DNA of 64,000 nt from DASZGI01 sp035938995. GTDB taxonomy: Bacteria > Actinomycetota > Actinomycetes > Streptomycetales > Catenulisporaceae. Shown one piece after another: positions 59,983-64,000 of this stretch. The notes beneath the pieces were generated by a model. It was not told where the DNA came from. It saw nothing but the letters and a program-made list of their open reading frames with translations, and ran no database searches. Where the stretch lies: contig NZ_DASZGI010000038.1 of NCBI RefSeq assembly GCF_035938995.1, positions 1 through 64,000 on the forward strand, in the 5' to 3' direction. Numbering within the stretch: position 1 is the stretch's first letter; every line of letters starts with the position of its first letter. The position numbers were made by a program, and so were the translations under genes.

Positions 59983-60654
59983 ATCAGCGCCGAACCCCGT
60001 ATCAACGACCGGATCCGCGTGCCCGAGGTGCGCTTGGTCGGCCCGGACGGCCAGCAGGTCGGCATCGTGGCCATCCAGGACGCGCTGCGCCTGGCCCAGG
60101 AGGCGGACCTCGATCTGGTCGAGATCGTCCCGACCGGCCGTCCGCCGGTGGCCAAGCTCATGGACTACGGCAAGTACAAGTACGAGTCCGCGATGAAGGC
60201 CCGCGAGGCGCGCAAGAACCAGGCGCACACGATCATCAAAGAGATGAAGCTCCGGCCGAAGATCGACCCGCACGACTACGAGACCAAGAAGGGTCACGTC
60301 GTGCGGTTCCTGAACGCCGGGGACAAGGTCAAGATCACGATCATGTTCCGCGGGCGCGAGCAGTCCCGGCCGGAGCTCGGCCGCCGCCTGCTCGACCGCC
60401 TCGCCGCGGACGTGGAGGATCTCGGCTTCGTCGAGTTCGCGCCCAAGCAGGACGGCCGCAACATGATCATGGTGCTCGGCCCGCGCAAGAAGAAGGTCGA
60501 GGCGATGGCCGAGGCCCGGGCCGCGAAGGCGGCCAAGGCCGGCACCGACGGCCGCGCCCGGGAGCGGGATGCGGTCGCCCCGTCCGACGTGGTCGCCGCC
60601 GAGGAACTGCTTCCGGCCGAGGACGTCGCGCCCGAGCAGGGCGCGGCCGAGTAG
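59983..60654 (+). CDS. infC: Translation initiation factor IF-3, apparent ATC start
   Basis: IF-3 binds the 30S subunit and checks start-codon selection. The sequence contains RINDRIRVPEVRLVGPDGQQVGIV, AQEADLDLVEIVPTGRPPVAKLMDYGKYKYE and the C-terminal domain (KIDPHDYETKKGHVVRFLNAGDKVKITIMFRGRE). The start is placed at ATC 59983, four bases after TAGGAGG (59972-59978); the product begins (M)SAEPRINDR, as in other actinobacteria. ATG 59965 is in frame but would put the ribosome site inside the gene. Rare ATT/ATC starts allow IF-3 to control its own translation. The C-terminus is about 45 residues longer than the E. coli protein. Confidence 0.93.
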   Translation: MSAEPRINDRIRVPEVRLVGPDGQQVGIVAIQDALRLAQEADLDLVEIVPTGRPPVAKLMDYGKYKYESAMKAREARKNQAHTIIKEMKLRPKIDPHDYETKKGHVVRFLNAGDKVKITIMFRGREQSRPELGRRLLDRLAADVEDLGFVEFAPKQDGRNMIMVLGPRKKKVEAMAEARAAKAAKAGTDGRARERDAVAPSDVVAAEELLPAEDVAPEQGAAE

Positions 60655-60800
60655 GACCCGGATCATCCGGCCGGCGCCGTCCGGCCCGAGGCGCCCGTGC
60701 GCTCTTCGGCCGGCTCGCCGGCCGGCGGCGGACCCGGTCCGCCGCACCACGCGTGCCGCGCGCACGCGCCAGCGAATGAGGAATGAGGAGAACGGCTGCC

Positions 60801-60995
60801 ATGCCGAAGAACAAGACCCACAGCGGTGCCAAGAAGCGCTTCCGCCTCACCGGCTCCGGCAAGGTCATGCGCGGTCAGGCCGGCAAGCGCCACCTGCTCG
60901 AGCACAAGCCGTCCACGTACACCCGCCGGGTGACCGGCGAAGTGGTCGCGGCCCCCGCCGACGTGAAGAAGATCAAGCGGCTGCTCGGCAAGTGA
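60801..60995 (+). CDS. rpmI: Ribosomal protein L35
   Basis: L35 of the 50S subunit, 64 residues, starting MPKNKTHSGAKKRFRLTGSGKVM and containing GKRHLLEHKPSTYTRR. ATG 60801 matches the family start. It lies between infC and rplT, as usual. The 146-base gap after infC contains GC-rich inverted repeats. Confidence 0.97.
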   Translation: MPKNKTHSGAKKRFRLTGSGKVMRGQAGKRHLLEHKPSTYTRRVTGEVVAAPADVKKIKRLLGK

Positions 60996-61149
60996 CCCAA
61001 GCCCGCACGCTGCCCCCGGCGCCGTCGCGATGACGGACGCACCCGCGTAAGCACGGCGGGGCGGCAGCACCTACCGGACCGACCACTGACGAGAGTCGGG
61101 GAAGGGCGGCGCATCCCGCCGCGGCCCCGCGCAAGGAGTTGAGAACGAC

Positions 61150-61536
61150 ATGGCACGCGTGAAGCGGGCGGTAAACGCCCAGAAGAAGCGCCGCGCGATC
61201 CTCGAGCAGGCCAGCGGTTACCGCGGCCAGCGCTCGCGCCTGTACCGCAAGGCCAAGGAGCAGGTCACCCACTCCCTGGTGTACGCCTACCGCGACCGCA
61301 AGAAGCGGAAGGGCGACTTCCGGCGCCTGTGGATCCAGCGGATCAACGCCGCCGCCCGCGCCAACGGCATCACCTACAACCGGTTCATCCAGGGCCTGAA
61401 GGCCGCCGGTGTCGAGGTGGACCGCAAGATCCTGGCCGACTTGGCCGTCAACGACGCCGCGGCGTTCGCCGCACTGGTCGAGGTGGCGCAGAAGGCGCTG
61501 CCGACCGACGTCAACGCGCCCCGGGCGGCGGCCTGA
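61150..61536 (+). CDS. rplT: Ribosomal protein L20
   Basis: L20 of the 50S subunit, 128 residues: MARVKRAVNAQKKRRAILEQ, ASGYRGQRSRLYRKAKEQV and RDRKKRKGDFRRLWIQRINAA are all typical. In many bacteria L20 represses the infC-rpmI-rplT transcript through leader RNA. ATG 61150 follows AAGGAGTTGAGAACGAC. It ends 41 bases before the next gene. Confidence 0.97.
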   Translation: MARVKRAVNAQKKRRAILEQASGYRGQRSRLYRKAKEQVTHSLVYAYRDRKKRKGDFRRLWIQRINAAARANGITYNRFIQGLKAAGVEVDRKILADLAVNDAAAFAALVEVAQKALPTDVNAPRAAA

Positions 61537-61577
61537 CCGCCCGTCCCCGGCCCGCGTCCCCCGCAGGCCCGCACGAC

Positions 61578-62420
61578 GTGGCGAGCCCCCTGATCACCTC
61601 CCCCCGGTCCACCCGGGCGGTGGCGGCCCGGAGGCTCGCCACCCGCGCGTTCCGGGCGAAGCAGGGACTTTTCCTGGTCGAGGGGCCGCAGGCGGTGCGC
61701 GAGGCGGCGGCCCACGGCGCGGGAATCACCGAGCTCTACTACACCGCCGCAGCGGCCGAGCGGCACCCGCGGATCGTCCAGGCCGCCCGCGACGGCGGCG
61801 CGGCGCTTTTGCCGGCCACCGACGAGGTCGTGTCCTCGCTGAGCGACACCGTGCACCCGCAAGGCATGGTCGCTGTGTGCCGCTTCCTCGACGAGCCTGT
61901 GGCCGCGGTCTTGGCCCACGCCCCGCGCCTCGTGGTACTCCTCGCCCACGTGCGCGACCCGGGCAACGTGGGCTCCGTCATCCGCGCCGCCGACGCCGCG
62001 GGGGCCGACGCGGTCTTGGTGAGCGACGAGTCCGTGGACGTGTACAACCCCAAAGCTGTGCGCGCCACCGTTGGGTCGCTCTTCCATCTGCCTATTGCCG
62101 TCGGGGTACCCGTAGACGCCGCCGTGGCCGAGTGCCGCACTGCTGGCCTTAGGGTCCTCGCCGCCGACGGAACTGGCGCGCTCGATCTCGACGACGAGGC
62201 CGACTCGGGCGCCCTTCGCGCCCCGACCTGTTGGATGTTCGGCAACGAGGCATGGGGACTTCCGGAGGAACTCCGGTCCCTCGCGGACGCCGCCGTACGC
62301 GTGCCGATCCACGGCAAGGCCGAAAGCCTGAACTTATCTACAGCCGCAGCCGTGTGCCTGTACGCATCGGCGCGTGCCCAGCGACAATACGGGGAAGAAG
62401 GGGAGCACGGTCGGCGCTAG
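61578..62420 (+). CDS. SpoU/TrmH-family rRNA/tRNA 2'-O-methyltransferase
   Basis: A SAM-dependent knot-fold methyltransferase of 280 residues. The N-terminal substrate-binding domain begins SPRSTRAVAARRLATRAFRA and QGLFLVEGPQAVREA. The SpoU domain has LLAHVRDPGNVGSVIRAADAAGA, MFGNEAWGLPEEL and VPIHGKAESLNLSTAAAVCLYA. GTG 61578 is the first start that gives the family N-terminus. It follows rplT as in Streptomyces. The RNA target is not known from sequence. Confidence 0.92.
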   Translation: MASPLITSPRSTRAVAARRLATRAFRAKQGLFLVEGPQAVREAAAHGAGITELYYTAAAAERHPRIVQAARDGGAALLPATDEVVSSLSDTVHPQGMVAVCRFLDEPVAAVLAHAPRLVVLLAHVRDPGNVGSVIRAADAAGADAVLVSDESVDVYNPKAVRATVGSLFHLPIAVGVPVDAAVAECRTAGLRVLAADGTGALDLDDEADSGALRAPTCWMFGNEAWGLPEELRSLADAAVRVPIHGKAESLNLSTAAAVCLYASARAQRQYGEEGEHGRR

Positions 62421-62559
62421 AAGGCGCATACGGCGCTTCGGTTCGATTGCTGATGCGCCTGTGCAAGCTGTGGACCGCGGTGCAAGCTGCAAAGGCAAGT
62501 GCATTCCTCCGGCTCTGGCGGAACAGCAGTGGTAGCGGGAATGATGGCGACCTGAGGAC

Positions 62560-63828
62560 ATGATGGGTGGAACCGGGCGCCGTCCAAACCTCGGGGAGAG
62601 CGGCACCGTCCGTGGAAAGGGGCGCGGGACGTTGGACGCACCGAGCACGGTCGATCGGATCGCCGACTCAGCGGCGAACGCGACACCCGAGCCTGCCTAT
62701 GTGCGCGCCCGCGGCAAAGGGACCGGGTGGACGGCGTCGTGGCCCGCGGCCGAGCAGTCACAGCCCTGCCCAGCGGACGCTGACGTGCCCTACGACGAGC
62801 TGCCCGACGGGGTCGTGATCGCGGACGAGCACGGACACATCATGGTGTTCAACAAGGCGGCCGCCCGCGTCACCGGGATCGACCCCGCGACGGCGGTCGG
62901 CAAGCGGCTGGACGAGGCGCTGCCGCTGGAAGACCTCGAAGGCCGGGCCTGGTGGCAGTGCACCGACCCCTACGGCGGCCTCGCGATCCGCACCGGCCAG
63001 CCCGAAACGCAGTTGCTCCTGCCCGGAGGCCGCGGCGTGCTGGTGACCGCCCGGTTCATCCGCGAAGGCGAGGCCGTGCAGCGCGTCATCGTGGGCTTGC
63101 GCGACACTTCGGGCCGGGCGCGCGCCGAGCGGCGGCACGCGGACCTGATCGCGACCGTCGCCCATGAACTGCGCTCCCCGCTCACCAGCGTTAAGGGCTT
63201 CACCGCCACGCTGCTGGCGAAGTGGGAGCGGTTCACCGACGACCAGCGCAAACTGATGCTGGAAACCGTCGACGCGGACGCCGACCGGGTCACCCGCCTG
63301 ATCGCCGAGCTGCTCGACATCGCCCGGATCGACTCCGGCCGCCTTCAGCTCTTCCGCTACCCCGTCGACGTCGAGGAACTCGTCCACGAGCAGATCGCCG
63401 GCATCGTGGCGGCCGGGCAGAGCTTGGACCGCTTCGTGGTCGACGCCCGCCCCGTGCCCCCCGCGTATGCCGACCCGGACAAGCTGCGCCAAGTACTGGC
63501 CAACCTGCTGGAAAACGCGGTGCGCCACGGCGACGGGCGTGTCAGGATCACTGTTGAGCTGGAGGCAGTGGAGGCGGTGAACACACCGCAGGCACCGGAG
63601 GGATCATCCGGCATGGTGGCCGTGACCGTGGAGGACGAGGGGCCCGGCATCCCCGACGAGATGCTCGGGCGCGTCTTCACGCGCTTCTGGCGCGGAAACC
63701 GGCGCGGCGGCACGGGCCTGGGCCTCTACATCGTCAAGGGCGTCATCGAAGCCCACGGCGGCACCATCACCGTCGGCCGCGCCCCCGGCGGCGGCGCGCA
63801 GTTCCGATTTACCGTGCCCGCGGCCTGA
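62560..63828 (+). CDS. Soluble PAS-domain sensor histidine kinase
   Basis: A 422-residue kinase with no membrane helix. A PAS domain at about residues 78-180 (LPDGVVIADEHGHIMVFNKAAARVTGI) precedes the HisKA phospho-acceptor (IATVAHELRSPLTSVKGF, His about residue 206). The HATPase region contains LANLLENAVRHGDG (N box), VEDEGPGIPDEM (G1) and GGTGLGLYIVKGVIEAHGG (G2). No response regulator is in the window. ATG 62560 or 62563 follows GAGGAC. The gene lies between rplT/trmH and, presumably, pheS, as in streptomycetes. Confidence 0.9.
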   Translation: MMGGTGRRPNLGESGTVRGKGRGTLDAPSTVDRIADSAANATPEPAYVRARGKGTGWTASWPAAEQSQPCPADADVPYDELPDGVVIADEHGHIMVFNKAAARVTGIDPATAVGKRLDEALPLEDLEGRAWWQCTDPYGGLAIRTGQPETQLLLPGGRGVLVTARFIREGEAVQRVIVGLRDTSGRARAERRHADLIATVAHELRSPLTSVKGFTATLLAKWERFTDDQRKLMLETVDADADRVTRLIAELLDIARIDSGRLQLFRYPVDVEELVHEQIAGIVAAGQSLDRFVVDARPVPPAYADPDKLRQVLANLLENAVRHGDGRVRITVELEAVEAVNTPQAPEGSSGMVAVTVEDEGPGIPDEMLGRVFTRFWRGNRRGGTGLGLYIVKGVIEAHGGTITVGRAPGGGAQFRFTVPAA

Positions 63829-64000
63829 CGCCCCGCAGCCTCGTCGCGAGGCAGGTTTTCCACAGGGCTGAAGATCGCGGGCTATTCCCACGTCGCAACC
63901 GCCTAAGCTTGCATCTGCGCACCCGCGCGGCCGATGCCCGGTCGCCGCTCACGGCGGTATCCGCGGCACAGTCCCCGAACGAGCGCGCCCCCGTGGCGTG
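63829..64000. other. Non-coding end of the window
   Basis: 172 bases after the histidine kinase gene. No gene or clear hairpin was identified. In related genomes pheS lies next. Confidence 0.4.

Overview
The window is high-GC actinobacterial chromosome. The bases ending at 22521 sit in the conserved neighbourhood of the Pup-proteasome system, whose gene order (proteasomal ATPase, dop, pup, prcB, prcA, pafA, then pafB, pafC, tatA, tatC, helY) matches that of mycobacteria and streptomycetes. A solitary mycosin, DUF5925, DUF3866, DUF6191 and SseB-like proteins and an FxSxx-COOH RiPP locus favour a Streptomyces-like or Catenulisporales-like genome. The species cannot be fixed from this window. 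No tRNA, rRNA, CRISPR array or intact insertion sequence was seen.

Layout. 1-6504: end of the ARC/Mpa unfoldase gene, then dop, pup, a decayed endonuclease VII gene, prcB, prcA and pafA, which together tag, unfold and degrade proteins. 6526-9071: two FKBP proline isomerases and DUF3866. 9311-17846: pafBC (DNA-damage regulators), two small genes, tatA, tatC, a lipid kinase, a Phd/PIN toxin-antitoxin pair and helicase HelY with an odd repeat insertion. 17936-23611: wall or membrane protein, AAA ATPase, RsbW-like ATPase fused to a phospholipase D remnant, DUF6191. 23639-32769: lon with a HspR-type operator, PCD, M48 protease, GMC oxidoreductase, hydrolase, NUDIX, DUF5666. 33226-37719: a broken ABC-F gene, then a tryptophan-related cluster (Lrp regulator, TDO-like dioxygenase, trpS behind a Trp-Trp leader peptide and a complete attenuator). 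37730-44787: ung, padR, trmB, XRE regulator, DUF5919-like protein, hydrolase. 44834-53336: a complete FxSxx-COOH locus on the minus strand, including a 56-residue precursor gene (fxsA). 53569-59582: 5'-3' exonuclease, PLP racemase/aldolase-like enzyme, a mycosin pair, SseB-like and DUF1844 proteins. 59583-63828: infC leader, infC with an apparent ATC start, rpmI, rplT, a SpoU methyltransferase and a histidine kinase.

The most interesting parts are the fxs locus, which joins a cyclophane-type RiPP precursor and radical-SAM maturase with two TIR-like proteins and a STAND-type NTPase, and the trpS attenuator. Several lesions (endonuclease VII, ABC-F, phospholipase D) show gene decay inside an otherwise conservative region.
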